DNA of 50,476 nt from Pelagibius sp. (GTDB lineage: Bacteria; Pseudomonadota; Alphaproteobacteria; Kiloniellales; Kiloniellaceae), in the NCBI GenBank assembly GCA_028280305.1, contig JANQMC010000057.1, positions 1 through 50,476 on the forward strand, in the 5' to 3' direction. Of the stretch, positions 1-8,767 are shown one piece after another (the first letter of the stretch is position 1; each line of letters starts with the position of its first letter). The notes below the pieces were generated by a model, which did no database searches, was not told the DNA's origin, and saw only the letters and a list, made by a program, of their open reading frames with translations. Made by a program: the position numbers and the translations under genes.

Positions 1-1
1 G

Positions 2-541
2 GTCGGCACCGACCTGGGCGCCGGCAAGTCGGCGATGATCTTCGATGCCGACATCCTCGGCTACTTCATGAACGGCGGCGACAACGCCATGGCCGGCAAA
101 CTGGCCTACGCGCCCTTCGCCGCCAATCCGGCCGCTTCGGCACCGACTCCGAACATCTGGATCTGGTCGCTGTCGATGTCCAACTTCTCCCAGAAGAAGG
201 ACGCCGCCTGGTACTTCATGCAGTGGGCCTCCGGCCCCGAGCACGGCCTCTTCGGCGCCACCAAGATGGACTTCGTCAATCCGGTGCGCGAGTCGGTCTG
301 GGCCGACAGCGGCTTCCGCAAGCGGCTGGACGAAAGCTATCCCGGCTATGTGGCGATGCACGATGTCTCCGCGCCCGGCGCCAGCATCAAGTTCACGGCA
401 CAGCCGCTGTTCTTCGATCTGACGACGGAGTGGGCATCGAGCCTGCAGAAGATGGTGGCCAAGGAGCTGCCGGTCGACGAGGGCCTCGATCAGCTTGCGG
501 CCTCGGTGGACCGTCAGTTGAAAGACGCCGGTCTCGGCTGA
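2..541 (+). CDS. ABC transporter substrate-binding protein, family 1 (C-terminal part)
   Basis: The reading frame is open at the left window edge, so only about the last 179 residues are seen. They resemble the C-terminal half of family 1 sugar/polyol-binding proteins: an aromatic-rich segment around WIWSLSMSNFSQKKDAAWYF, then the usual helical tail that closes the second lobe. The protein would be periplasmic and deliver substrate to the permeases encoded directly downstream (66 bp gap). It is the first visible gene of an operon with two permeases, two ATPases and four catabolic enzymes, so the ligand is probably the polyol or sugar that those enzymes degrade. The signal peptide and N-lobe lie outside the window. 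The family is fairly certain; the ligand is unknown. Confidence 0.85.
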   Translation, partial: VGTDLGAGKSAMIFDADILGYFMNGGDNAMAGKLAYAPFAANPAASAPTPNIWIWSLSMSNFSQKKDAAWYFMQWASGPEHGLFGATKMDFVNPVRESVWADSGFRKRLDESYPGYVAMHDVSAPGASIKFTAQPLFFDLTTEWASSLQKMVAKELPVDEGLDQLAASVDRQLKDAGLG

Positions 542-607
542 ACCTGAGCCAGCGGCCCGTCGTTTCGCGGCGGGCCGCTGCCCCCTCTTCTTCGAAGGAT
601 GATCGCC

Positions 608-1531
608 ATGGCGACGGCGAGCGACATCTCCATACCCAGGCGCCGCTTCTCGGTCTCGCGCCGGGTGCTGCCCTACCTGTTGAGCCTGCCGGCTCTGCTG
701 GTCTGCATCGCCATCCTCGTGCCCTTCTTCACGGCGGTCTTTTACTCGCTGCAGCGCTTCCGGCTGTCCCAACCCTGGAACCGGGGCATGAACTGGGGCG
801 AGAACTATCTCAACTTCCTCTCCGACCCGGATTTCTGGAACACGCTTCAGGTCTCGCTGACCTACGCCTTCCTGACCGTGGGCCTGGAACTGCTGCTGGG
901 TCTCGGCATTGCGCTGCTGCTGAAGAAGCGCAGCCGCCTCAACAACTTCATCTCCATCATGCTGCTGATGCCGCTGATGACCGCGCCCGCCCTCGCAGCC
1001 TTGATGTGGAAGCTGATGACCAATCCCAACTTCGGCATCCTCAGCTACTTCGCCGCTCAGCTCGGCTTTCCGGATTTCCGCTGGGGCTCTTCGCCCGACA
1101 CCGCGCTTTTCACGGTGCTGCTGGTCGACATCTGGGTCTATACGCCCTTCATCATGATCCTGCTGCTGGCCGGCCTGCGCTCCCTGCCGACCCAGCCTTT
1201 CGAGGCGGCGGCACTGGACGGCGTGCCGCGTTTCCAGCAGTTCTGGCGCATCACCCTGCCGATGCTGACACCCTATATCCTGACCGCCTCGCTGTTCCGT
1301 CTGCTCGATTCGATCCAGCAGTTCGACATCATCTATGCGCTGACCCAAGGCGGCCCCGGCGACACCCTGATGGTGTTCCAGGTCGAGGCCTATCTGAACT
1401 TCTTCCAGTCGATGAACGTCGGGCGCTCAGCAGCGCTTTTGATGATCCTCTGGGTCATCACCTATTTCCTGTCGAACATCTTCATCAAGAATTGGCTGCG
1501 CCTGCGCGAGCGCGCTAGAGGGGAGGCCTGA
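608..1531 (+). CDS. Sugar/polyol ABC transporter permease, MalF/UgpA type
   Basis: This is an inner-membrane permease of about 307 residues with six predicted hydrophobic segments. The cytoplasmic EAA loop reads EAAALDGVPRFQQFWRITLP at about residues 198-217, which is the contact site for the ATPases. An upstream in-frame ATG at 599 exists, but AAGGA lies 7-8 bases before the ATG at 608, so 608 is preferred. It pairs with the permease that starts 4 bases after its stop codon. Family membership is clear from the EAA motif and the GGPGDTLMVF segment near the C-terminus. The substrate cannot be read from sequence. Confidence 0.9.
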   Translation: MATASDISIPRRRFSVSRRVLPYLLSLPALLVCIAILVPFFTAVFYSLQRFRLSQPWNRGMNWGENYLNFLSDPDFWNTLQVSLTYAFLTVGLELLLGLGIALLLKKRSRLNNFISIMLLMPLMTAPALAALMWKLMTNPNFGILSYFAAQLGFPDFRWGSSPDTALFTVLLVDIWVYTPFIMILLLAGLRSLPTQPFEAAALDGVPRFQQFWRITLPMLTPYILTASLFRLLDSIQQFDIIYALTQGGPGDTLMVFQVEAYLNFFQSMNVGRSAALLMILWVITYFLSNIFIKNWLRLRERARGEA

Positions 1532-1534
1532 GCC

Positions 1535-2392
1535 ATGGATCACATGTCTCCGGTCGAAAAGGTCCTGCGCGGAATCGCGCTGACGCTGGTGGTGCTGTTC
1601 TTCATGTTCCCGATCTTCTGGATCGTCCTGATGAGCCTGCAAACCAACGAGACCATTCTGCGCAGTCCCCCTTCCATGGTTTTCGAGCCGACCTTCCGCA
1701 ACTACGTCGCCATCGTCACCGGCAAGCTCGATTCCAACGTTGCTTCCATGGACATCACTTTCATGCGCAACCTGTGGAATTCGATCCTGCTGTCGGCCGC
1801 CTCCGTCGCCGTTGCCTTACTGCTCGGCGTGCCGGCGGCCTATGCCTTTGCGCGGCACAAATTCCGCGGCTCCGAAGAGGTCGCCTTCACCCTGCTGTCG
1901 TTCCGCTTTGCCCCGCCGCTTCTGGTGCTGCTGCCGCTGTCGCTCTACTTCCAGGAAATCGGCCTGGCCAATACCTACATCGGCCTGATCTGGGTCTATC
2001 AATTGATCTGCCTGCCGCTCATTCTCTGGATCGTGCGCGGCTATTTCGAGGATATCAGCCCGGACCTGGAACACGCCTACCGCATCGCCGGGCATTCCTG
2101 GCTGTCGACCTTCCGGCGCATCGCCCTGCCGCTGGCCGGGCCCGGCATCGCCGCCGCCGGGCTGCTGGCCTTCATCTTCGCCTGGAACAACTTCATCTTC
2201 GCTCTGGTGCTGGCCTCCGCCGACAAGCAGCCGGTGACCGTCGGCGCCCTGGCCTTCGTCACCGCCTCCGGCATTCAGTACGGGCAGATCGCCGCGGCCA
2301 TCGTGCTCTCCATCGCGCCGACCCTGGCCCTTGCCCTCTATGCCCAGCGCTACCTCGTCGAAGGCCTATCGCTCGGCGCGGTGAAAGGTTAG
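1535..2392 (+). CDS. Sugar/polyol ABC transporter permease, MalG/UgpE type
   Basis: This is the second permease of the importer, 285 residues, with six hydrophobic segments and an EAA-like loop around HAYRIAGHSWLSTFRRIALP. Like other MalG-type subunits it begins with a short cytoplasmic N-terminus followed by a membrane helix (LVVLFFMFPIFWIVLMSL). The start ATG follows GGGGAGG with 7 bases between. The gene begins 3 bases after the partner permease and is followed 3 bases later by the first ATPase, so the transporter genes are tightly co-transcribed. Confidence 0.9.
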   Translation: MDHMSPVEKVLRGIALTLVVLFFMFPIFWIVLMSLQTNETILRSPPSMVFEPTFRNYVAIVTGKLDSNVASMDITFMRNLWNSILLSAASVAVALLLGVPAAYAFARHKFRGSEEVAFTLLSFRFAPPLLVLLPLSLYFQEIGLANTYIGLIWVYQLICLPLILWIVRGYFEDISPDLEHAYRIAGHSWLSTFRRIALPLAGPGIAAAGLLAFIFAWNNFIFALVLASADKQPVTVGALAFVTASGIQYGQIAAAIVLSIAPTLALALYAQRYLVEGLSLGAVKG

Positions 2393-2395
2393 ATC

Positions 2396-3505
2396 ATGCC
2401 CGAACTGCGCATCGAAAACCTGACCAAGCGCTTCAAGGCCGAAACCGTTCTCGACGACGTCTCCTTTACCGTTGCCGACGGTGAGACGACGATCCTCTTC
2501 GGCCCCTCCGGCGCCGGCAAGACCGTGCTGCTGCGCTGCATCGCCGGGGCTGTCGATCCGGAGGAAGGCCGCATCACCATCGGCGGCAATGACATCAGCG
2601 AAGTACCGCCGGAGCATCGCGGCATCGGCATGGCTTTTCAGAACTTCGCCCTCTTCCCCCATATGACCGCCTTCGACAACATCGCCAGCCCGCTGACGGC
2701 GCGGCGCTGGTCGCGGGAGAAGATCGCCGAAGGTGTCGAGCAGGTCGCCAAGCTGTTGAAGATCGATCACGTGCTGAGCCATCCGCCGCGCGCCCTTTCC
2801 AACGGACAGAAGCAGCGCACCGCCCTGGCCCGAGCGCTGGCGGCTTCGCCCGAGATCCTGCTGCTCGACGACCCGCTGCGTAACGTCGATGCCAAGCTGC
2901 GCTTCGAGATGCGCCTGGAACTGCCGCGCCTCTTGGCCGACCAGGGCGCCACGGTGGTCTACGTCACCCAGGACTATAAGGAGGCCATGGCGCTGGGCGA
3001 CCGCATCGCCGTGCTCTCCGACGGCCGCATCGCCCAGGTCGGCACGCCGGAAGACGTCTATCGCCGCCCGGCCTCCATCGCCATCGCGCGGCTCTTCGGC
3101 GATCCGACCATCAACCTGCTGGACGTGGTGCCGGAGAAAGACGGCGGCGGCGTCTTCGCGCGCCTTTCCGACCAGCGGGTGCCTTTGGACAGTGGGTTGG
3201 AGGCTGCGGTCGGCAAGGACTGCGTGCTGGGCCTGCGGCCTGAAGCGCTGCGCTTTTCCGACAGAGAGGACGGCATCCCGGTGGAGATCGAGGCGGAAAC
3301 GCCCTTCAACGAAAAGACCGTCACCCTGGTGCAGACCATAAGAAAACGGGAAATCCTGGTCTCCCGCCCCGCCGGCAGCCCGGCCCCCGCGAGCGGCATG
3401 GCGCGCATCGAAGTGGACGCCACCGATGCCCTGCTCTTCGACCGCGAGACAGAGGCACGCATCGCCCCCCATCGCGGCGGCGGCAAAAGCGAGGCCGCGG
3501 CATGA
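2396..3505 (+). CDS. ABC transporter ATPase, MalK family, with non-consensus catalytic motifs
   Basis: This 369-residue protein has a MalK-like nucleotide-binding domain and a C-terminal OB-type regulatory domain. Walker A is intact (GPSGAGKT, about residues 37-44) and the Q-loop is present (MAFQNFALFPHM). Three normally conserved positions differ: the signature reads LSNGQ instead of LSGGQ, Walker B reads LLLDD instead of LLLDE, and the H-loop reads VTQD instead of VTHD. It overlaps the next ATPase gene by 4 bases. The pair resembles the GlpS/GlpT arrangement known from rhizobial glycerol importers, where two distinct ATPases serve one transporter. Reduced or asymmetric hydrolysis at its site is inferred. 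Confidence 0.9.
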   Translation: MPELRIENLTKRFKAETVLDDVSFTVADGETTILFGPSGAGKTVLLRCIAGAVDPEEGRITIGGNDISEVPPEHRGIGMAFQNFALFPHMTAFDNIASPLTARRWSREKIAEGVEQVAKLLKIDHVLSHPPRALSNGQKQRTALARALAASPEILLLDDPLRNVDAKLRFEMRLELPRLLADQGATVVYVTQDYKEAMALGDRIAVLSDGRIAQVGTPEDVYRRPASIAIARLFGDPTINLLDVVPEKDGGGVFARLSDQRVPLDSGLEAAVGKDCVLGLRPEALRFSDREDGIPVEIEAETPFNEKTVTLVQTIRKREILVSRPAGSPAPASGMARIEVDATDALLFDRETEARIAPHRGGGKSEAAA

Positions 3506-4629
3506 GCAAGGCGATGCTGACCCTGCAGGCGGTCGACAAATTCTATAACCCCGGCAGTGCCGGCGAGGTCCATGCCGTGAAGAACCTGGACCTGGCCGTA
3601 GAGGAAGGGGAGATCGTCGCCCTGCTCGGGTCTTCGGGCTGCGGCAAGACCTCGACCCTGCGCATGATCGCCGGTTTCGAAGAGGCCTCCAACGGCAGCA
3701 TCCAACTGGCCGGGCGCGATATCCATCGCCTGGCGCCCGCCAAACGCAACGTCGCCATGGCTTTCGAAGGCTACTCCCTCTACCCGCCGCTGACGGTACG
3801 CGAGAACATTGCCTTCGCCCTGAAATCGCAATCCCTTTCGAAGGAGGTGGTGGCGGAACGGGTAACCGAGGTCGCCCAGTTGCTGGAGATCGAGGATGTG
3901 CTGGAGCGTTATCCCTCGTCGATCTCCGGCGGCCAGCAGCAGCGCGCGAGCCTGGGCCGCGCCTTGATCCGCAGCGCCGACCTGCATCTGCTGGATGAAC
4001 CCATGGGGCAGTTGGAGCCGCAGTTGCGCGCCCTGCTGCGCGGACGCCTGAAGCACTTCATCAAGGAACGCGGCCTGACAGCCATCCTGGTCACCCACGA
4101 CCAGACCGAAGCCAATGCCCTGGCCGACCGCATTGCCGTCATGGAAGAAGGCGTGCTGCAGCAGTTCGACACCCCGGCCAACCTGAAGGACCGCCCAGCC
4201 AATCTCTTCACCGGCGCCTTCATCGGCGAACCGCCGATGAACGTCTTCGAAGCCGAGGTGCGCAACGACGCCGGACGGCTGGTCTTCGGCCTCGGCGGCG
4301 GCGTCGCCCTCGACTATCCGGAGAACGAGTTCTCCCTCGCCCTGCGCGCCGCGCTGTTGAAGGAACCGCGGGTGACCATCGGTGTGCGCCCCCATGCAGT
4401 GCGCATCACCGAGGAAGGCGCCCGGGCCGAGGTAACCGCCAACCAGTGGCTCGGCGACCAGACCCACATCGCCGCCCGTTTCGCCGGCGGTGCCATCGTT
4501 TCCGTCGAGCACGACCGTACGCGCTATGCCAAGGGCGACAGCATCGGCGTCGCCCTGGCCTCGGAAGACCTCCACGTCTTCGACACCCGCAGCGGGACCG
4601 CCATCAGCCACGGCGGGGCCTTGGCATGA
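3502..4629 (+). CDS. ABC transporter ATPase, MalK family (second subunit)
   Basis: This is the second MalK-type ATPase of the same importer, 375 residues. Walker A (GSSGCGKTS), signature (ISGGQQQR), Walker B (HLLDEP) and H-loop (VTHD) are consensus. The Q-loop position reads MAFEGYSLYPPL, with Glu where Gln is usual. A regulatory domain fills the C-terminal third. The start codon overlaps the end of the first ATPase gene, and its own stop overlaps the kinase start (ATGA), which suggests translational coupling. It probably forms a heterodimer with the preceding ATPase and supplies the intact catalytic glutamate. Confidence 0.9.
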   Translation: MSKAMLTLQAVDKFYNPGSAGEVHAVKNLDLAVEEGEIVALLGSSGCGKTSTLRMIAGFEEASNGSIQLAGRDIHRLAPAKRNVAMAFEGYSLYPPLTVRENIAFALKSQSLSKEVVAERVTEVAQLLEIEDVLERYPSSISGGQQQRASLGRALIRSADLHLLDEPMGQLEPQLRALLRGRLKHFIKERGLTAILVTHDQTEANALADRIAVMEEGVLQQFDTPANLKDRPANLFTGAFIGEPPMNVFEAEVRNDAGRLVFGLGGGVALDYPENEFSLALRAALLKEPRVTIGVRPHAVRITEEGARAEVTANQWLGDQTHIAARFAGGAIVSVEHDRTRYAKGDSIGVALASEDLHVFDTRSGTAISHGGALA

Positions 4630-6185
4630 AGCAGGACATCCTGATCGGCGTCGATGCCGGCACCTCCGTCATCAAGGCCGTCGCCTTCGATCTGACAGGT
4701 CGGCAGATCGCCATGGCCAGCCGGCGCAACAGCTACAACACCCTGCCCAACGGCGGCGTTGAGCAGGACATGCGCCGCACCTGGGTGGATACCGCCGCCG
4801 TGTTGCGCGCGCTGGGCGACCAGGTCGAAGGTCTGTCCGGTCGGACCCTGGCCCTCTCGGTAACCGGCCAGGGCGACGGCTGCTGGCTGATCGACGCCGC
4901 GGGCGCGCCGGTGCATGACGGCTGGCTCTGGCTCGACGCCCGCGCAGCAGAAGAAGCCCGGGACATCGCCGCCAGCGACGGCATTGATACGATTTACCGC
5001 ACCACCGGCGCCGGGGTGAACGTCTGCCAGATGCGCACCCATCTGACCTGGATGAAACGCCATCAACCGGAGCTTCTGGAGAAGACTGCGACGGCGCTGC
5101 ACTGCAAGGACTGGCTCTACTTCAATCTCACCGGCGAGCGCGCCAGCGACCCGACCGAGGGGGTCTTCACCTTCGGCGACTACCGAACCCGCGATTACTC
5201 CGATGCGGTGCTGGCGGCTCTGGACCTTGCCGATCTGCGCCGCCTGCTGCCGCCCATCGTCGACGGTGCGGTGACGGCCCACCCCCTGACGGCAGCGGCC
5301 GCCGAAGCGACGGGGCTTGCCGCCGGCCTGCCGGTCACCCTCGCCTATGTCGACATCATGTGCTCGGCCATGGGCGCCGGCCTGCACGACGATGCCGTCT
5401 GTCCCGGCCTGACCGTGCTGGGGTCCACCGGTATGCACATGCGCTTCGTGCCCTCTGCCGAGGCCGTGGTGCTGAACGACGACCGCTGCGGCTACACCAT
5501 GGCCTTTCCCGGCGGCGCCTATGCCCAGATGCAGACCAACATGGCCGCCACCCTGAACATCGACTGGGTGCTGGGTCTGGCGCGCGACGTGCTCGCCGCC
5601 GAGGGCGTGGCCCGCGACCTGGGCGATCTGCTGAAGGGCCTGGATGACCGCGTCATGGCGGCGCGGCCCGGCGCCGCCCTCTACCATCCCTATATCTCTT
5701 CGGCGGGGGAGCGCGGGCCCTTTGCCGAACCCGCCGCCCGGGCAAGCTTCACCGGCCTCGACCAGACCACCGGCTGGTTCGACATGATCCGCGCCGTCTA
5801 TGACGGCCTCGCCCTGGCGGCGCGCGACTGCTACACGGCCATGGGGCCGATGCCCGGCGAGATCCGCCTGACCGGCGGCGCCGCACGCTCCGCCAGCCTG
5901 AAGTCGATCTTTGCTTCGGCGCTCAATACGCCGCTGCGTACGGTCGCACAGGAAGAAGCCGGCGCTGCCGGTGCGGTGATGATCGCCGCCGTCCAGCAGG
6001 GCCTCTATCCCGACATGGCGGCCTGCTCCAAAGCCTGGGTGACGCCCTTGTTGCAGCAGGCTGAAGACCCGGACCCGCAGATGACCGCGACCTACGACGC
6101 GCTTTACGAGGCCTATGCCGCGACCCGCCGGGCCCTGGCGCCGGCCTGGACGACGATGAGCAGTGCAAGGGGAGCCTTGGCATGA
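4626..6185 (+). CDS. FGGY-family carbohydrate/polyol kinase
   Basis: This protein of 519 residues belongs to the FGGY sugar kinase family. The N-terminal phosphate-binding segment IGVDAGTSVIKAVAFD is at about residues 6-21, and a second ATPase-fold segment, TGGAARSASLKSIFASAL, is near residue 418. FGGY enzymes phosphorylate a terminal hydroxyl of a sugar or polyol using ATP in the cytoplasm. A start at 4626 is chosen because it makes the ATGA overlap with the upstream ATPase; the longer frame from 4446 would overlap that gene heavily. Next to a GlpD-type dehydrogenase and an aldolase, it could be a tetritol, pentitol or hexitol kinase (EryA of the erythritol pathway has similar length and partners). 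The substrate is inferred only broadly. Confidence 0.9.
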   Translation: MKQDILIGVDAGTSVIKAVAFDLTGRQIAMASRRNSYNTLPNGGVEQDMRRTWVDTAAVLRALGDQVEGLSGRTLALSVTGQGDGCWLIDAAGAPVHDGWLWLDARAAEEARDIAASDGIDTIYRTTGAGVNVCQMRTHLTWMKRHQPELLEKTATALHCKDWLYFNLTGERASDPTEGVFTFGDYRTRDYSDAVLAALDLADLRRLLPPIVDGAVTAHPLTAAAAEATGLAAGLPVTLAYVDIMCSAMGAGLHDDAVCPGLTVLGSTGMHMRFVPSAEAVVLNDDRCGYTMAFPGGAYAQMQTNMAATLNIDWVLGLARDVLAAEGVARDLGDLLKGLDDRVMAARPGAALYHPYISSAGERGPFAEPAARASFTGLDQTTGWFDMIRAVYDGLALAARDCYTAMGPMPGEIRLTGGAARSASLKSIFASALNTPLRTVAQEEAGAAGAVMIAAVQQGLYPDMAACSKAWVTPLLQQAEDPDPQMTATYDALYEAYAATRRALAPAWTTMSSARGALA

Positions 6186-7234
6186 CCGCGCCGGCACCGA
6201 CCGAGGTGGCCATCATCGGCGACCGTTTCATGCTTTCGGCAGTGTTCGAAGAGGCGCTGCGCGAAGCCTGCGGCGACAGGGTTATCTGCCGCAGTCTCGA
6301 CCTGCCCTGGCCGGACGAACCGATGGAGCACGGCTATGCCAAACCCGGCATGGACGGCCTGAAGGAATACATGGGCGAACCGGAGGAAGTAATCGCCCAT
6401 ATCGGTTCGGCGCCAATCCTGGTGACTCACCTCGCGCCGCTTTCCGCCGCCATGTTTAAGGCGATGCCGGATCTGCGCCTCGTCGCGGTCTCGCGCGGCG
6501 GGCCGGTGAATATCGACATGGGTGCCGCCGCCGGCCATGGCGTCACCGTGGTCAACACGCCGGGCCGCAATGCCTCCGCCGTGGCCGAATTCACCATCGG
6601 CGCGATCATCGCCGAGACGCGCAACATCACCAAGGGACACGACGCCCTGCGCCGGGGCGAGTATCGCGGCGACCTCTACCGCGCCGACGTCACCGGCAAG
6701 GAGCTGTCCGAGATGACCATCGGGGTGATCGGCTACGGCAACGTCGGCACCAGGGTGGTGCGCCTGCTGCGCGCCTTTGGCTGCCGCATCCTGGTGACCG
6801 ACCCCTACGTCCAGCTTGCCCCCGCCGATGCCGCCGACGGCGTGGCGATGGTCGAGCTTGATCAACTGCTGGCGGAGTCCGATGTCGTGAGCCTGCATCC
6901 CCGGGTCACGGAGGAAACCCGCGGCATGCTGGGCGCCGAGGCTTTCGCCGCCATGAAGCCCGGCGCCGTGGTGGTCAACACCGCGCGCGGCCCGCTGATG
7001 GATTACGACGCGCTCTATCACGCGCTGACCGAGGGCAGCCTGCGCGGCGCGATGCTGGAAACCTTCTCCATCGAGCCGACGCCACCGGACTGGCCGCTTT
7101 TGCAACTGCCCAACGTGACCCTGACGCCGCATATCGCCGGCGCCTCGGTGAAGACCGTCAGCATCGCCGCCGCCAAGGCCGCCGAAGAGGTGCGCCGCTG
7201 GATCACCGGCGAGCCGCCGCTCAATCCCTGTTGA
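6182..7234 (+). CDS. D-2-hydroxyacid dehydrogenase (phosphoglycerate dehydrogenase-like)
   Basis: This 350-residue member of the D-isomer-specific 2-hydroxyacid dehydrogenase family has the NAD-binding glycine motif GYGNVG (about residues 184-189). The Arg of VNTARGP, the Glu of SIEPTPP and the His of LTPHIAGAS form the usual catalytic set. It reduces or oxidises an alpha-hydroxy/alpha-keto acid with NAD(H). The start overlaps the kinase stop by 4 bases. Its presence in a polyol-degrading operon suggests that one cleavage product passes through a hydroxy acid stage, but which one is unknown. It is not a standard SerA, because the ACT domain is absent. Confidence 0.88.
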   Translation: MTAPAPTEVAIIGDRFMLSAVFEEALREACGDRVICRSLDLPWPDEPMEHGYAKPGMDGLKEYMGEPEEVIAHIGSAPILVTHLAPLSAAMFKAMPDLRLVAVSRGGPVNIDMGAAAGHGVTVVNTPGRNASAVAEFTIGAIIAETRNITKGHDALRRGEYRGDLYRADVTGKELSEMTIGVIGYGNVGTRVVRLLRAFGCRILVTDPYVQLAPADAADGVAMVELDQLLAESDVVSLHPRVTEETRGMLGAEAFAAMKPGAVVVNTARGPLMDYDALYHALTEGSLRGAMLETFSIEPTPPDWPLLQLPNVTLTPHIAGASVKTVSIAAAKAAEEVRRWITGEPPLNPC

Positions 7235-7261
7235 GGATCTGATGCCCAGGTTGAGAACGAC

Positions 7262-8767
7262 ATGAACGCGCCCATCGACCTTCTCGTCATCGGCGGCGGC
7301 ATCAACGGCGCCGGGGTGGCGCGCGATGCCGCGGGACGCGGTCTCTCGGTCGTACTCTGCGAAAAGGACGACCTGGCCGAGGGCACCTCCTCACGCTCCG
7401 GGAAGTACATTCACGGCGGGCTGCGCTATCTGGAGTATTACGAGTTCCGGCTGGTCCGCGAGGCGCTCATCGAGCGCGAAGTGGTGCTGCGGGTCGCCCC
7501 ACAGCTTACCTGGCCGCTGCGTCTCGTACTGCCCCACAGCCCGGAGCAGCGGCCGCGCTGGCTGATCCGACTCGGTCTTTTTCTCTACGACCATCTCGGC
7601 GGGCGCCAGCGAATCCCGGCCAGCAAGGCCCTCGACCTGCGGACATCGCCTGAGGGCGCGATGCTGCGCGACACCTTTCCCAAGGGTTTCGACTATTGGG
7701 ATGTCTGGGTCGACGATGCACGCCTTGTTATCCTCAACGCCCTGGATGCGGCCCGGCGCGGTGCCGAGGTGCTGCCGCGAACCGAGTGCGTCGCCGCGCG
7801 CCGCGACGGCGGGCTGTGGCATGCCCGGCTGAAGGACAGCACGAGCGGCGCAGAGCGCGAGGTCCGGGCCCGCGCCATCTTCAACGCCGCCGGCCCCTGG
7901 GTCGAAAAAGTGCTGGGCAATGTGGCGGGCGTAAACGCAAGGCGCAGCGTGCGTCTCGTCAAGGGCAGCCACATCATCCTGAAGCGCTGGTGGCAGGGCG
8001 ATCACGGCTATGTGCTGCAGGCCCAGGACAAGCGACTGATATTCGTGAACCCCTATTTCGACGATCTCGCCCTGATCGGCACCACCGACATCCCTTATGA
8101 AGAGCGGCCGGAAGGCGTGACCATCGGCAGCGATGAAATCGACTACCTGCTCGCCATCCTGAACCGCTATTTCAAAACCGAACTCACCCCCGGCGATGTC
8201 GTCGACAGCTATTCCGGCGTGCGCCCGCTCTATGACGACGACAGCGCAAAGGGGGCCTCGGCGGTCACCCGCGACTACGAGTTCGAACTGGACGGCGGCG
8301 GAGACCGGGCGCCGATCCTCTCGGCCTTCGGCGGCAAGCTCACCACCTATCGCAAGCTGTCGGAACACGCCCTGGAGAAACTTGCCGCGTTTTTTCCGGA
8401 GATGGGTCCCGCCTGGACGGCCGGAGCGCCCCTGCCCGGCGGCGAAGTTCCCGAAGCGGATTTCGAGGCTTGGTTGCAAGGCTTCGCCGCGGAGCGGCCC
8501 TGGCTGCCGGCGGAGCTGGCCCGCCACTACGGGCGCTGCTACGGCAGCGAGGCCGTCGACCTTCTGGCCGGAGCCCGGTCCCTGCAGGACCTCGGCCGCC
8601 ACTTCGGCGCGCTGTTTTACGAGCGCGAGGCGAAGTGGCTGATCGACAGGGAATGGGCCCGCAGCGCAGAGGACATCCTGACCCGCCGCACCAAACACGC
8701 GCTGTTCCTGAACGACGCGGAGAAAGAAGCTTTCTCGAACTGGCTGAGACTGGAGGCCGCCGCATGA
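7262..8767 (+). CDS. GlpD-family FAD-dependent polyol-phosphate dehydrogenase
   Basis: This 501-residue protein has the FAD-binding GGGINGAGVARDAAGRG motif at about residues 11-27, followed by GTSSRSGKYIHGGLRYLEYY, typical of aerobic glycerol-3-phosphate dehydrogenase (GlpD). Such enzymes oxidise the secondary alcohol of a polyol phosphate and pass electrons to quinone at the membrane. The same family includes EryB of erythritol catabolism, so here the substrate may be the product of the upstream FGGY kinase rather than glycerol-3-phosphate. A 27-base gap precedes it; the following aldolase gene overlaps it by 4 bases. Confidence 0.9.
   Translation: MNAPIDLLVIGGGINGAGVARDAAGRGLSVVLCEKDDLAEGTSSRSGKYIHGGLRYLEYYEFRLVREALIEREVVLRVAPQLTWPLRLVLPHSPEQRPRWLIRLGLFLYDHLGGRQRIPASKALDLRTSPEGAMLRDTFPKGFDYWDVWVDDARLVILNALDAARRGAEVLPRTECVAARRDGGLWHARLKDSTSGAEREVRARAIFNAAGPWVEKVLGNVAGVNARRSVRLVKGSHIILKRWWQGDHGYVLQAQDKRLIFVNPYFDDLALIGTTDIPYEERPEGVTIGSDEIDYLLAILNRYFKTELTPGDVVDSYSGVRPLYDDDSAKGASAVTRDYEFELDGGGDRAPILSAFGGKLTTYRKLSEHALEKLAAFFPEMGPAWTAGAPLPGGEVPEADFEAWLQGFAAERPWLPAELARHYGRCYGSEAVDLLAGARSLQDLGRHFGALFYEREAKWLIDREWARSAEDILTRRTKHALFLNDAEKEAFSNWLRLEAAA

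Noticed and set aside
4446..4625. Longer start for the FGGY kinase
   Set aside because: It would lie inside the upstream ATPase gene and lacks kinase-like sequence; the ATGA overlap start fits better.
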